Under the pieces are notes generated by a model. It had not been told where the DNA came from, searched no databases, and saw only the letters and a program-made list of their open reading frames with translations. Below, piece after piece: positions 8,662 through 17,050 of a DNA stretch of 43,338 nt. Made by a program: the position numbers and the translations under genes. Source of the DNA: an uncultured Pelagibacteraceae bacterium (GTDB taxonomy: Bacteria; Pseudomonadota; Alphaproteobacteria; Pelagibacterales; Pelagibacteraceae); contig CACPNO010000006.1 of assembly GCA_902635335.1 (NCBI GenBank), positions 1 through 43,338 on the forward strand, in the 5' to 3' direction. The number at the start of each line of letters is the position of its first letter. The stretch's first letter is position 1.

Positions 8662-9789
8662 TTAAATCACTTTTGACGCAAGTCCTGATCCAATCACAAG
8701 TGACTCAAGTTTTTTATAAACTATATTCTCATCAACATTTCCAAATCCGGCAAATGTGCTAAATCCACAATCAGTGCCGGCCATTAATTGGCTAGGATCT
8801 ATTACTTTAGAAAAGGCTAAAATTCTATGTTTTACAACATCTGGATGTTCAATAAAATTGCTCGTGGACTCTATTACTCCTGGAATAATAATTTTATCTT
8901 TTGGTAGTTTTATATTTTCAAATACTTCCCATTCATGAGCATGCCTAGGGTTAGCAGACTCTATCAAATACATATTTATGTTGGCTTTAAAAGCTATATC
9001 AATAATTCTATTTAACCCAATATCATGAGTGTGAGGTCCCTCATAATTTCCCCAACAAATATGCATTCTTACTTTAGTTGGATCAATATTTTCTAATGAC
9101 TTATTTAAAACCTCGACATGTTTATTTGCTCTTTCTAAAAAATTTTCCTCTGAAATGTCTTTATAAATCATATGCCTTGATAGAGCGAGGTCAGGGCAAT
9201 CGATCTGAAGAGAAAGACCACTATCAATAATTTTTTCATATTCAAATTTCATAATATCTGAAAGCTGTTCTAAATATTCATCATCATTTTTATAAAATTT
9301 ATTAGGTAGAAAATTACAAATAACTCCTGGTGATGGAGAATTCATAAACCCGTCACTATGAGAATTTTTATTTAATGCATCTTTAAAATTAAAAATATCT
9401 TTATTAATTGAAACATTATCTTTTAATTTTAATTCACTTGTGCAACATGGTCTTTTATATGTTGGGGTTCCACCAGATTGTACAAGTTTTTTTTTAAAAG
9501 ATGGAAAATCATCTAAATCTTTTGGAGCTTTTCTTTCACTTTCTCCTGAAAAACCTTCAACTCTATCTTTTATATATGTTGCATAACTAATTTTTGACAT
9601 TTCTCCATCACTTATTATATCAATTCCTGTATCAATCTGTTTTTTTACAACTTCTAAAACATTATTTCTTACAACTTCGTCAAATTTTTTTGTGCTTATT
9701 TCTTCTTTATTATCTTTCGAGGCTAAAAGACTTGAGAGTTCGTTTGATCTGGGTAGGCTTCCGACATGTGTAGTTTTTATTTTAACCAT
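8662..9789 (-). CDS. MetE C-terminal-like zinc protein (cobalamin-independent methionine synthase family)
   Basis: A 375-aa single-domain member of the MetE C-terminal family (TIM barrel). The N-terminus has the family's HVGSLPR motif, and the zinc ligands are intact: His243 and Cys245 (HIC), Glu277 (LIESAN) and Cys341 (TDCGF). Zinc in this family activates a thiol for alkyl transfer. Full-length MetE has about 750 residues, so this is not the ordinary enzyme; the family also contains core methionine synthases and epoxyalkane:coenzyme M transferases of similar length. The gene overlaps the upstream SnoaL-like gene by 8 bases, so it belongs to the catabolic operon. A transfer of an alkyl group from the imported solute to or from a thiol is the simplest inference. 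Confidence 0.85.
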   Translation of the reverse strand: MVKIKTTHVGSLPRSNELSSLLASKDNKEEISTKKFDEVVRNNVLEVVKKQIDTGIDIISDGEMSKISYATYIKDRVEGFSGESERKAPKDLDDFPSFKKKLVQSGGTPTYKRPCCTSELKLKDNVSINKDIFNFKDALNKNSHSDGFMNSPSPGVICNFLPNKFYKNDDEYLEQLSDIMKFEYEKIIDSGLSLQIDCPDLALSRHMIYKDISEENFLERANKHVEVLNKSLENIDPTKVRMHICWGNYEGPHTHDIGLNRIIDIAFKANINMYLIESANPRHAHEWEVFENIKLPKDKIIIPGVIESTSNFIEHPDVVKHRILAFSKVIDPSQLMAGTDCGFSTFAGFGNVDENIVYKKLESLVIGSGLASKVI

Positions 9790-10750
9790 GATTTAATAAA
9801 ATTTGTTTCCATATAGCAACTTCATCAAACAATACCCACTCCCTTATAATAAAGTTGGAGTAAAATTCTGCATGATTAATTCCCATTATAAATATTTTTT
9901 TATTTGAAGCTTTATCATAATCCATACTGTCTTTACTGTGAGTACCTTCTAAAAACCATCTAACTGATATTCTTGGATTTTGACCTGCTTCCTCTAAAAA
10001 ACCTACATGTTCTATAGTAAATTTTATATTTGAAAATATTGCTTTTAGAGAATTCCATTTTTCTTTAATACTCTCTCTTCCATGACCAATTTTATTTCCA
10101 GGCCAAAAAATATTAGCACCCCTATCATATCCTTCAAATTTATAATTATAATTAAAAATATTTTTAAGCATCTCTGAATATTTTTCAGCTTTTGATCCTT
10201 TTTTATATCTCTCAGCTTCATAATTTGAACTTTTATCAGTTTCACAATCGAATAGTTTGGATGCAGTTGAAATTCCTCCCTCACTTTCAATTATTTTCTT
10301 TGCAAATTCTTTTGGAGAGTAGCCAATCTGTCTTACCATCGCTCCTTGATCTCTAACAATCCACTCGTCATAAACTTGATTTTCTTTACATGCACAATCA
10401 GCAATTACTCTATAATAAATATCTTTTCCACTAGGCTTTCCGTAAAAACCATCACCTAGGTGTGTTCCTTTACTTAATATTCTATGGGAAGAGTGATATC
10501 CAATTTCGTCATTACCATTCCAAATAACATCCTCACCTAACAATTGTCTGTTAGGAAATTCTTTTAAAGTTGCATATGTTGCGTCTATAACTGGTTTATT
10601 GCCATAAGTAACTCCAAATGGTGATCTTACTGGTATATCGTTTGTATAAAATCTACCAATTGACTCAACATCTTTACCTTCCCAAATTTGCTCAGTTATT
10701 TTTAATATATAGTCAGGAAAGTCTTTGTATTTCTTATCAAAACCTTTCAT
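9782..10750 (-). CDS. Tandem SnoaL-like (ester cyclase/NTF2-fold) protein
   Basis: A 322-aa protein made of two SnoaL-like halves, roughly residues 10-150 and 185-320. Each half has the pattern of an N-terminal helix, a short 'FYTNDIPVRSPFG'-like strand, and the curved sheet with conserved His/Trp positions. Start: the ATG at 10750 is chosen over a TTG at 10768, because it overlaps the upstream stop as TAATG. SnoaL-fold proteins act as cyclases, hydratases, isomerases or simple binders, so no reaction can be named. A second tandem SnoaL-like protein is encoded on the other strand at 11747-12832. Confidence 0.75.
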   Translation of the reverse strand: MKGFDKKYKDFPDYILKITEQIWEGKDVESIGRFYTNDIPVRSPFGVTYGNKPVIDATYATLKEFPNRQLLGEDVIWNGNDEIGYHSSHRILSKGTHLGDGFYGKPSGKDIYYRVIADCACKENQVYDEWIVRDQGAMVRQIGYSPKEFAKKIIESEGGISTASKLFDCETDKSSNYEAERYKKGSKAEKYSEMLKNIFNYNYKFEGYDRGANIFWPGNKIGHGRESIKEKWNSLKAIFSNIKFTIEHVGFLEEAGQNPRISVRWFLEGTHSKDSMDYDKASNKKIFIMGINHAEFYSNFIIREWVLFDEVAIWKQILLNHG

Positions 10751-11694
10751 TATATTTGTGATACACAATTAAGAAGTGACTCATTTTTTTCTTCAATTTT
10801 AATACTAATGTTAGATCCAATTGGAACTGAAAATGTATCTTTATAATCTAATTCAATGGAAGAATTGTCTGTTTCAATGTTCCATTTCCCTTTTTGTGAA
10901 AAAAAAATTGTAGGTTTATCAAATTTTAAATTTTCAACTCTTCCTGTTGTAGATTTAAAAGTGCTTAAGCTAAATCCAGTATCTTGTTTTATAATTGGCG
11001 TTATTGATTTGTTTTGAAAGTTATTACCTAAAATATGTGAAATTTTAACATTATTTCCAATATTGCTTTCATTTTCAAGTCTCTTGTTAGTCTCGCATAT
11101 ATTTTTTTGTAATTGTTCTAGCTTATAATTATCAAATTTTATAATTTCATCCTTTGATATTGGGTTAAGTAATTTTCTACCATTTGGAATTTTTTGACTG
11201 TTTAAATCAATCAAAGAATTATCATCTAATAGCGCCATACCTGTTTGTTTTGCTTTTTTAAGAACCTCAGGTATCCATGTTACAATTCCAGGATCATCTC
11301 CACCAAGAACAACGAAAATAAAACCCTCCTCATCTCCTACATTTTCAAATGCTCTAAACATATTTGTTGGCATAGATATAATATCGCCTGGATTTAATAT
11401 TGTCTCATCTTTACCTTTAGAACCCCAATAAAACCTCCATTTACCTGAATAAATTATGAATACTTCGGCAGTCAAATGGCTATGCAGTCCAGAACCATTT
11501 AAGGGTTTTGCAGAAACAGCACCCAAGTTAAATCCATGAGGTTCTGATATTTTTATTGATTGATTTGCATCTTCAGCGACACCTGGTCCTAAAATAGAAT
11601 AATTTTTTCTCTCTTTATGACCTTTCAATTTACCTTCAACAAAAGGTAAAGTGCTTGGAGTTAAGTCCCTAAATTTAGCAAGTCTAATATTCAT
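10750..11694 (-). CDS. Two-domain cupin protein
   Basis: A 314-aa protein with a well-preserved N-terminal cupin and a degenerate C-terminal one. The first cupin has His71, His73 and Glu77 (GLHSHLTAEVF), but the expected fourth ligand in motif 2 is Arg114 rather than His, so metal binding would be by two His and one Glu. The second half (around 225-310) keeps the barrel pattern (FSQKGKW, SVPIGSN) without ligands. Bicupins include dioxygenases, isomerases and lyases; it does not look like the DMSP lyases DddW, DddQ or DddK of this group. It is the first gene of the seven-gene minus-strand operon. Confidence 0.78.
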   Translation of the reverse strand: MNIRLAKFRDLTPSTLPFVEGKLKGHKERKNYSILGPGVAEDANQSIKISEPHGFNLGAVSAKPLNGSGLHSHLTAEVFIIYSGKWRFYWGSKGKDETILNPGDIISMPTNMFRAFENVGDEEGFIFVVLGGDDPGIVTWIPEVLKKAKQTGMALLDDNSLIDLNSQKIPNGRKLLNPISKDEIIKFDNYKLEQLQKNICETNKRLENESNIGNNVKISHILGNNFQNKSITPIIKQDTGFSLSTFKSTTGRVENLKFDKPTIFFSQKGKWNIETDNSSIELDYKDTFSVPIGSNISIKIEEKNESLLNCVSQI

Positions 11695-11708
11695 ATTTTT
11701 TTAATTAT

Positions 11709-11730
11709 AATATTGTGATACACGAATATT
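11709..11730. promoter_or_regulatory. Near-palindrome in the divergent spacer, possible operator
   Basis: AATATT-GTGATACAC-G-AATATT lies in the 52-bp spacer between the divergent cupin and SnoaL-like genes. The GTG/CAC core is flanked by identical AATATT arms, symmetrical except for one extra base. A palindrome in a spacer that must hold both promoters is a plausible repressor or activator site. No regulator gene is adjacent, so the binding protein is unknown. Confidence 0.4.
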
Positions 11731-11746
11731 TCCAATAAATAAATAT

Positions 11747-12832
11747 ATGCATATAGAGCAATTTGATACAGGACTTAAAACTAAAACAAACGTTAAAGAT
11801 ATTGTTCTTTCACCAGAGCAAAATTTTCGAAATAAAAATTTAATTAGAAGCTATTTAAATCAAATTGTAAATTTAGGATTAAAAGAAATAGATAAAAGTT
11901 TGGATAAGGCGTTTATGAATGATGTAAAGGTCAATTGTTTTCATCCTTTAAATGAGTTTGTTGGAATAAAAAATTTAAAAGAAAAGCTCTGGACACCATT
12001 ATTAGAAGCCTTCCCAGATTTAGAAAGAAGAGAAAATATTGTAGTAGGGGGAGCTTTTAGGGATAAAATTTTAGTAGGGTCATACTCAACGTTATCTGGA
12101 TACTTAAAAAAATCATGGTTAGGGATTAAACCAAATTTTAAAATGATTAATCTCAGATGTTGTGAAATACATGAACTTAAAAAAGACAAGATAGTAGAAA
12201 GCCATATATTAATTGATGTTATAGATTTCTTAAGACAATGTGGTATTTTTCCAATCAATCCATCGAGAGGATCTGAAGGAGCTTGGTTACCCCCAATAAA
12301 TAATGATAGTGTAAATTTTTTTGAAAAAGATATTGAAATTTCAAATTCAAGTTTGAGACAAGCTCTTTCAATGAATAGAAGTCTTAATTTTAAACCTGAA
12401 ACAGAGAACCTATCTGATGAAGAATTAAAAAAAAGATTAATAGAACATCCTCAAAAAGAATATTGGCATGACAAAATGATATGGTATGGACCATGTGGAA
12501 TTGGTACATCAAGATCTTTAGAGGGTTTTATTGATATGCATCAGTTGCCATTTAGAAAATCATTTACTGAAAGAGATTATTTCAAACTTGGTCATTATTG
12601 TGAAATAGGGGATGGTAAATTTTCTTTATGTGCTGGTTGGCATAGTTTAGAGGCTTATTATGGTTCAAATGATTGGTTAGGTTTTACTGCAAATAATCAA
12701 AAACTAACAATGAGAGTTATGGATTTTTATCACCATGATGAAGGAAAAATTCGTGAAAATTGGGTACCAATTGATATACTTCATATTTTAAAACAAATAG
12801 GCATAGATATTTTGGAAAAAGTTAAAAATTGA
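11747..12832 (+). CDS. Tandem SnoaL-like (ester cyclase/NTF2-fold) protein
   Basis: A 361-aa protein with two SnoaL-like halves (about residues 30-170 and 225-360). The first half shows the LLEAFPDLERRENIVV pattern common in SnoaL-type ester cyclases; the second contains WYGPCGIGTSRSLEGF and MRVMDFYHHDEGKI segments. It starts a divergent two-gene unit with the ABC ATPase, whose ATG follows the stop by one base. Two different tandem SnoaL proteins flanking a cupin suggests that successive steps on one ring- or enol-containing compound are catalysed, but no substrate can be named. Confidence 0.75.
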   Translation: MHIEQFDTGLKTKTNVKDIVLSPEQNFRNKNLIRSYLNQIVNLGLKEIDKSLDKAFMNDVKVNCFHPLNEFVGIKNLKEKLWTPLLEAFPDLERRENIVVGGAFRDKILVGSYSTLSGYLKKSWLGIKPNFKMINLRCCEIHELKKDKIVESHILIDVIDFLRQCGIFPINPSRGSEGAWLPPINNDSVNFFEKDIEISNSSLRQALSMNRSLNFKPETENLSDEELKKRLIEHPQKEYWHDKMIWYGPCGIGTSRSLEGFIDMHQLPFRKSFTERDYFKLGHYCEIGDGKFSLCAGWHSLEAYYGSNDWLGFTANNQKLTMRVMDFYHHDEGKIRENWVPIDILHILKQIGIDILEKVKN

Positions 12833-12833
12833 A

Positions 12834-13883
12834 ATGGCAAATATAAAGTTCACAGGCGTTCATAAATCTTTTGGATCAAACAAGATAATAACTGAGTTTA
12901 ACCTTATGGGAAAAGATGACGAATTTCTCGTATTAGTTGGTCCATCTGGTTGTGGAAAGTCAACTTTATTAAGAATGATAGCAGGTTTAGAAAAAATTGA
13001 TGAGGGCGAAATATTTATAAATGATCAAAAAATTAATGATCTTCATCCCTCAAAAAGACAAACTGCAATGGTATTTCAATCTTATGCTCTTTATCCACAC
13101 ATGAATGTTTATGAGAACATGTCATTTGGACTGAAGATTGAAAAAAAATCTAAGGAGGAAATTCAAACAAAAGTTATGCAAGCAGCTAAAATTTTAAAAA
13201 TAGAGGAATTACTTGAAAGAAAACCCAAGCAATTATCTGGAGGTCAGAGGCAAAGAGTTGCCATTGGACGTGCAATTACCCGAAATCCTAAAATATTTTT
13301 ATTTGATGAGCCATTATCTAATTTGGATGCAGCTTTAAGAGCTGAGATGAGAGTAGAAATTTCAAAGCTTCATAACCAAATCAAAACCAATATGATTTAT
13401 GTTACCCATGATCAAGTAGAAGCAATGACTTTAGCTGACAGAATTGTAATATTAAATCTTGGAAATATAGAGCAAGTCGGAACACCTGATGAAATTTACA
13501 ATAATCCATCAAATATTTTTGTTGCTCAATTTATTGGAACACCAAAAATGAATATTTTACCATTAAATAGTGAAAATATTATTTCAGATAATAAAATTAA
13601 CTTTTTAGGGAACGAAATTACCTTTGAAAAAATTAAGTTTGATAAAAGTAAATATTTTATTGGAATAAGACCCGAACATTTTAATGTATCAAATGAAACT
13701 AAATTTAAGTTCAAACCTAAAATTGAATTAGTAGAAAATTTAGGAAATGAAAAGATAGTTTATATGAGTAATGATAATTTAGAGCTTAGTGCAAAAATTT
13801 CTAGTCAAATTGATTTTCAAAATGAGCTTAGATTTGATACTAAAGATATTTTTATATTTGATGAAAACGGAAGTAGAATTTAA
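12834..13883 (+). CDS. CUT1-type ABC transporter ATPase (UgpC/MsmX/MalK-like)
   Basis: A 349-aa ATPase with Walker A (GPSGCGKST, residues 36-44), Q-loop in MVFQSYALYP, signature QLSGGQRQR, Walker B FLFDEP and the switch His in VTHDQ. The C-terminal third is the OB-fold (TOBE/MalK-type) domain, with the family's IGIRPEHF. It is the only CUT1-type ATPase near the binding protein and permeases at 5405-8583 and is therefore their likely energiser, although encoded on the opposite strand. The gene is probably co-transcribed with the SnoaL-like gene one base upstream. Confidence 0.93.
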   Translation: MANIKFTGVHKSFGSNKIITEFNLMGKDDEFLVLVGPSGCGKSTLLRMIAGLEKIDEGEIFINDQKINDLHPSKRQTAMVFQSYALYPHMNVYENMSFGLKIEKKSKEEIQTKVMQAAKILKIEELLERKPKQLSGGQRQRVAIGRAITRNPKIFLFDEPLSNLDAALRAEMRVEISKLHNQIKTNMIYVTHDQVEAMTLADRIVILNLGNIEQVGTPDEIYNNPSNIFVAQFIGTPKMNILPLNSENIISDNKINFLGNEITFEKIKFDKSKYFIGIRPEHFNVSNETKFKFKPKIELVENLGNEKIVYMSNDNLELSAKISSQIDFQNELRFDTKDIFIFDENGSRI

Positions 13884-13918
13884 ACTTCCTTGATAAGTAT
13901 TTACCTAATTAACTCAAA

Positions 13919-14818
13919 ATGAATTGGATTATAGTCACAATCATCGCTGCTTTTTTTCAAAATTTAAGATCATCATTTCAGAAAAAAATTAACAAAGATG
14001 TTTCTACAATTGCTTCAACTTATGTAAGATTTTCATTTGCTCTACCTTTAGCCTTACTGTTATTTTTTGTTTATTTTAGAGAATTCGCAATTATTAAAGA
14101 TATACTTGTTCAACCAGGTTTTTTAATCAATGTTACATTAGCATCAATTTTTCAAGTTATTTTTACATTTAATTTACTCTACCTTTTTAAATTTTCAAAT
14201 TTTGTAGTAGGTACGTCACTTAGTAAGACAGAAGTTGTACAAGTTGCTTTATTTGAATATTTAATACTCAATGAAAAACTAAATATAATAGGAATAAGTG
14301 GAATTATAATCTCAACTCTGGGAGTAATTATTTTATCAATAAAAAATATAAAATTTTTTTTCCAAAATATTTTTTCTAAAACTACATTAATTGGATTAAT
14401 TTCAGGTTTATTCTTAGCTTTGAGTATTGTTTATTTTAGATCTGCAGCACTATCTTTGAAAAATTTTGAGTCAAATTTTGAAAAAGTAATATCAACACTA
14501 CTATTTGGTCTTTTAATACCTACAATAATCTTAACTATTTATCTCTTAATATTTGAAAAAAGAGAATTTAGTAAACTCTATAATGATAAATATGATTGCA
14601 TGCTAATTGGCTTAGGTGGTTTTTTTGCATCTTTATCATGGTTTTATGCATTCACATTAATTCAAGCATCATTTGTCAGAGCGGTTGGACAAATTGAATT
14701 ATTATTTAGTTATTTTTCTTCAAAATATTTATTTAAAGAAAAAATAAAGCTAACCGAAATCCTTGGTATATTTATTTTTGTAATTGGAGTTTCAGTTTTA
14801 TTGATTTCCCAAATTTAA
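13919..14818 (+). CDS. EamA/DMT-family transporter
   Basis: A 299-aa membrane protein with about ten hydrophobic helices in two homologous halves (the EamA repeat), including SLSKTEVVQVALFEYLIL in the first half and VRAVGQIELLFSYFSSKYLF in the second. It starts 35 bases after the ABC ATPase gene and could be read from the same promoter. EamA proteins usually export metabolites or amino acids; the substrate is unknown. It may remove an end product of the catabolic island, which is inference from position. Confidence 0.85.
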   Translation: MNWIIVTIIAAFFQNLRSSFQKKINKDVSTIASTYVRFSFALPLALLLFFVYFREFAIIKDILVQPGFLINVTLASIFQVIFTFNLLYLFKFSNFVVGTSLSKTEVVQVALFEYLILNEKLNIIGISGIIISTLGVIILSIKNIKFFFQNIFSKTTLIGLISGLFLALSIVYFRSAALSLKNFESNFEKVISTLLFGLLIPTIILTIYLLIFEKREFSKLYNDKYDCMLIGLGGFFASLSWFYAFTLIQASFVRAVGQIELLFSYFSSKYLFKEKIKLTEILGIFIFVIGVSVLLISQI

Positions 14819-14882
14819 TATTTGCATAGCACTTATTAATTATAAACAATTCTTAAAATTTTTGAATTTGATAGGTATGGTA

Positions 14883-15725
14883 ATGATTATTTGGATTGCA
14901 TCTTATCCTAAAAGTGGAAATACATGGGTCAGATCATTTTTATCTTCTTATTACTATACAAATAATGGAGAATTTAATTTTGAATTATTAAAAAATATAC
15001 CTCAATATCCAACTAGTAAGTTTTTTAAGACAAAAATTGAAAGACCAGAAGATATAATACACCAATGGTCACAATCACAAAAAGAAATTTGTAAAAGATA
15101 TAAAATAATTTTTCTAAAGACGCACAATGCTCTAATTACAATAAATAATAAGCATTTTACATTACCAAGATTTACAAAAGGATTTATTTATATAGTTAGA
15201 GATCCAAGAAATGTGGTTACCTCATTGAAAAATCATTATTCTTTAAATTATGATGAAGCATTAGATTTCATGAATAATCAAAAGAAATACATTTTTGATA
15301 ATAGAAAAAAATTTAAAATAGACTATTCAACAACTCATTTTTTAACCTCATGGTCGAGTCACTACAAATCTTGGATAAATACTAATTTATTTCCAAAATA
15401 TATAATCAAATACGAGGATTTAATCAAAAAGCCTGCTAAGATTTTTCGTGGGCTTATTGAATTTACAAATAAAATTTCAAATTTAGAGAACGATGTTAAT
15501 CAAATAAAATTAAATAAATCAATTGAAAGTACTAATTTTGCAAAACTTCAATCTTTAGAAAATGAAAACAAGTTTAATGAATATATTTTAGATAAAAATA
15601 AAAAAAAAATTAAATTTTTTTTATTAGGACCTAAAAATAATTGGAAAAGTAAACTTACAGTTAAATTTGGAAAAAAAATAAACTCAGTTTTTACTAAAGA
15701 TATTAATAAACTAGATTACAATTAA
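14883..15725 (+). CDS. Sulfotransferase family protein
   Basis: A cytosolic PAPS-dependent sulfotransferase-like protein of 280 aa. The start at 14883 (ATG preceded by TAGG at suitable distance) puts the PAPS 5'-phosphosulfate loop (YPKSGNTWVRSFL) at residues 6-18, as is normal; TTG 14862 and ATG 14877 are the alternatives. The 3'-phosphate-binding motif (IYIVRDPRNVV) is near residue 100, and a His in THN near residue 80 may be the catalytic base. The acceptor is unknown; bacterial members sulfate lipids, polysaccharides or small alcohols. The 3' end overlaps the convergent dehydrogenase gene by four bases. Confidence 0.82.
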   Translation: MIIWIASYPKSGNTWVRSFLSSYYYTNNGEFNFELLKNIPQYPTSKFFKTKIERPEDIIHQWSQSQKEICKRYKIIFLKTHNALITINNKHFTLPRFTKGFIYIVRDPRNVVTSLKNHYSLNYDEALDFMNNQKKYIFDNRKKFKIDYSTTHFLTSWSSHYKSWINTNLFPKYIIKYEDLIKKPAKIFRGLIEFTNKISNLENDVNQIKLNKSIESTNFAKLQSLENENKFNEYILDKNKKKIKFFLLGPKNNWKSKLTVKFGKKINSVFTKDINKLDYN

Positions 15726-17008
15726 TTTGAAAAACCGTACTTTCTCAATCTAACATCTCCTGTTCGCGCATGTGCTTCCATGCCTTCGTACCTCGAAATT
15801 CTTGCACAAGCTGCACCCACTTCTTTAGTAGACTCTTTAGTCATTCTTTGAAAACTCAATGTTTTAATGAATTTTCCTACAAACAAACCACCTGTATATT
15901 TTCCTGCACCTTTTGTTGGTAAAATATGATTTGTTCCTGAGCATTTATCTCCATATGCAACTGTAGTTTCCTCTCCAATAAATAATGATCCATAGTTCTT
16001 TAATCGGTCATGAAACCATTGAAGGTTTTTAGTTTGAATTTCTAAATGTTCAGGTGCGTATTCATCACTAATTTTTGCCAATTCTTCGTCTGTGTCGCAT
16101 AAAATAACTTCACCATAGTCTCTCCAAGCAGCGCCTGAATTTTCTTTTGGTAAATCTGGTAAATCTTCAATTAATTCTGGAACTCTTTGAATTACATACT
16201 CTGCTAATTTTTTACTTTTTGTAAATAACCAGGCTGGAGAATTATAACCATGCTCTGCTTGTCCGACCAAATCAAAAGCAACTAGCTCTGGGTCTGCTGT
16301 TTCATCTGCTATGACCGCAATCTCTGTTGGACCTGCAAATAGATCTATACCTACTTTGCCAAATAAAATTCTTTTTGACTCTGCAACAAATTGGTTTCCA
16401 GGACCAACAAGCATATCTGCAGGCGCATTTCCAAAAAGACCATAAGTCATTGCGGCAATAGCTTGCACACCACCTAAGTTCATTATTATATCTGCGCCAC
16501 ATAAATCCGCAGTATAAACTATCGCAGGATGAACACCCACACCTGGTTTTGGAGAACTACAAACAATAATATTTTTTACACCAGCAACCTTTGCTGTTGT
16601 TACACTCATCACAGCTGATGCTATGTGTGCATATCTTCCTGCAGGAACATAACAACCTGCAGTATTAACCGGAATTAATTTTTGCCCAGCATATAAGCCA
16701 TCTGATAACTCTACTTCAAAATCCTGACCATAGTTTTTTAATTGTGCTTCAGCAAATTTTCTTACTCTTTCATGAGAGAATTGAATATCATCTTTAGTCT
16801 TAGGATCTAAATTTTTTTTAATTTCTTCAATTTTTTCTCTCGTAACAATTACTTCACCTTCATATTTATCATATTTTTTTGATAGTTCGATACATCCTTC
16901 TTCTTTAGTTTTTTCAATATCTTTAAGAATATTTTCAACAATCTCTCTGGTTTTTGTATCGTCAGTTGATGAAGTTTTTGGTGATTTTTTTAAGTAAGTT
17001 ATTGCCAT
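15722..17008 (-). CDS. HisD-family dehydrogenase, HpsN (sulfopropanediol 3-dehydrogenase)-like
   Basis: A 428-aa zinc- and NAD-dependent four-electron alcohol dehydrogenase. The HisD catalytic set is present: Gln250 and His253 (GQAEH), Glu320/His321 (APEHLE), Asp354 (GDKCSGTNH) and His413. The substrate-facing segments differ from histidinol dehydrogenase: NTAGCYVPAGRYAHIASAVM at residues 115-134 instead of the YVPGGxAAYPSS pattern, which I associate with HpsN, the enzyme oxidising 2,3-dihydroxypropane-1-sulfonate to sulfolactate. No histidine genes are nearby; a phosphotransacetylase lies 42 bases upstream on the same strand. True HisD remains possible until a tree is built. Confidence 0.75.
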   Translation of the reverse strand: MAITYLKKSPKTSSTDDTKTREIVENILKDIEKTKEEGCIELSKKYDKYEGEVIVTREKIEEIKKNLDPKTKDDIQFSHERVRKFAEAQLKNYGQDFEVELSDGLYAGQKLIPVNTAGCYVPAGRYAHIASAVMSVTTAKVAGVKNIIVCSSPKPGVGVHPAIVYTADLCGADIIMNLGGVQAIAAMTYGLFGNAPADMLVGPGNQFVAESKRILFGKVGIDLFAGPTEIAVIADETADPELVAFDLVGQAEHGYNSPAWLFTKSKKLAEYVIQRVPELIEDLPDLPKENSGAAWRDYGEVILCDTDEELAKISDEYAPEHLEIQTKNLQWFHDRLKNYGSLFIGEETTVAYGDKCSGTNHILPTKGAGKYTGGLFVGKFIKTLSFQRMTKESTKEVGAACARISRYEGMEAHARTGDVRLRKYGFSN

Positions 17009-17050
17009 ATTTAAATCCTAATTTAATTATTATTTTTTTTCAATATTCAT

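Noticed and set aside
10757-10769. TTGTGATACACAA near the cupin stop as a second operator
   Set aside because: It lies inside coding sequence, and an 11-base repeat is expected by chance in a window of this size and base composition.
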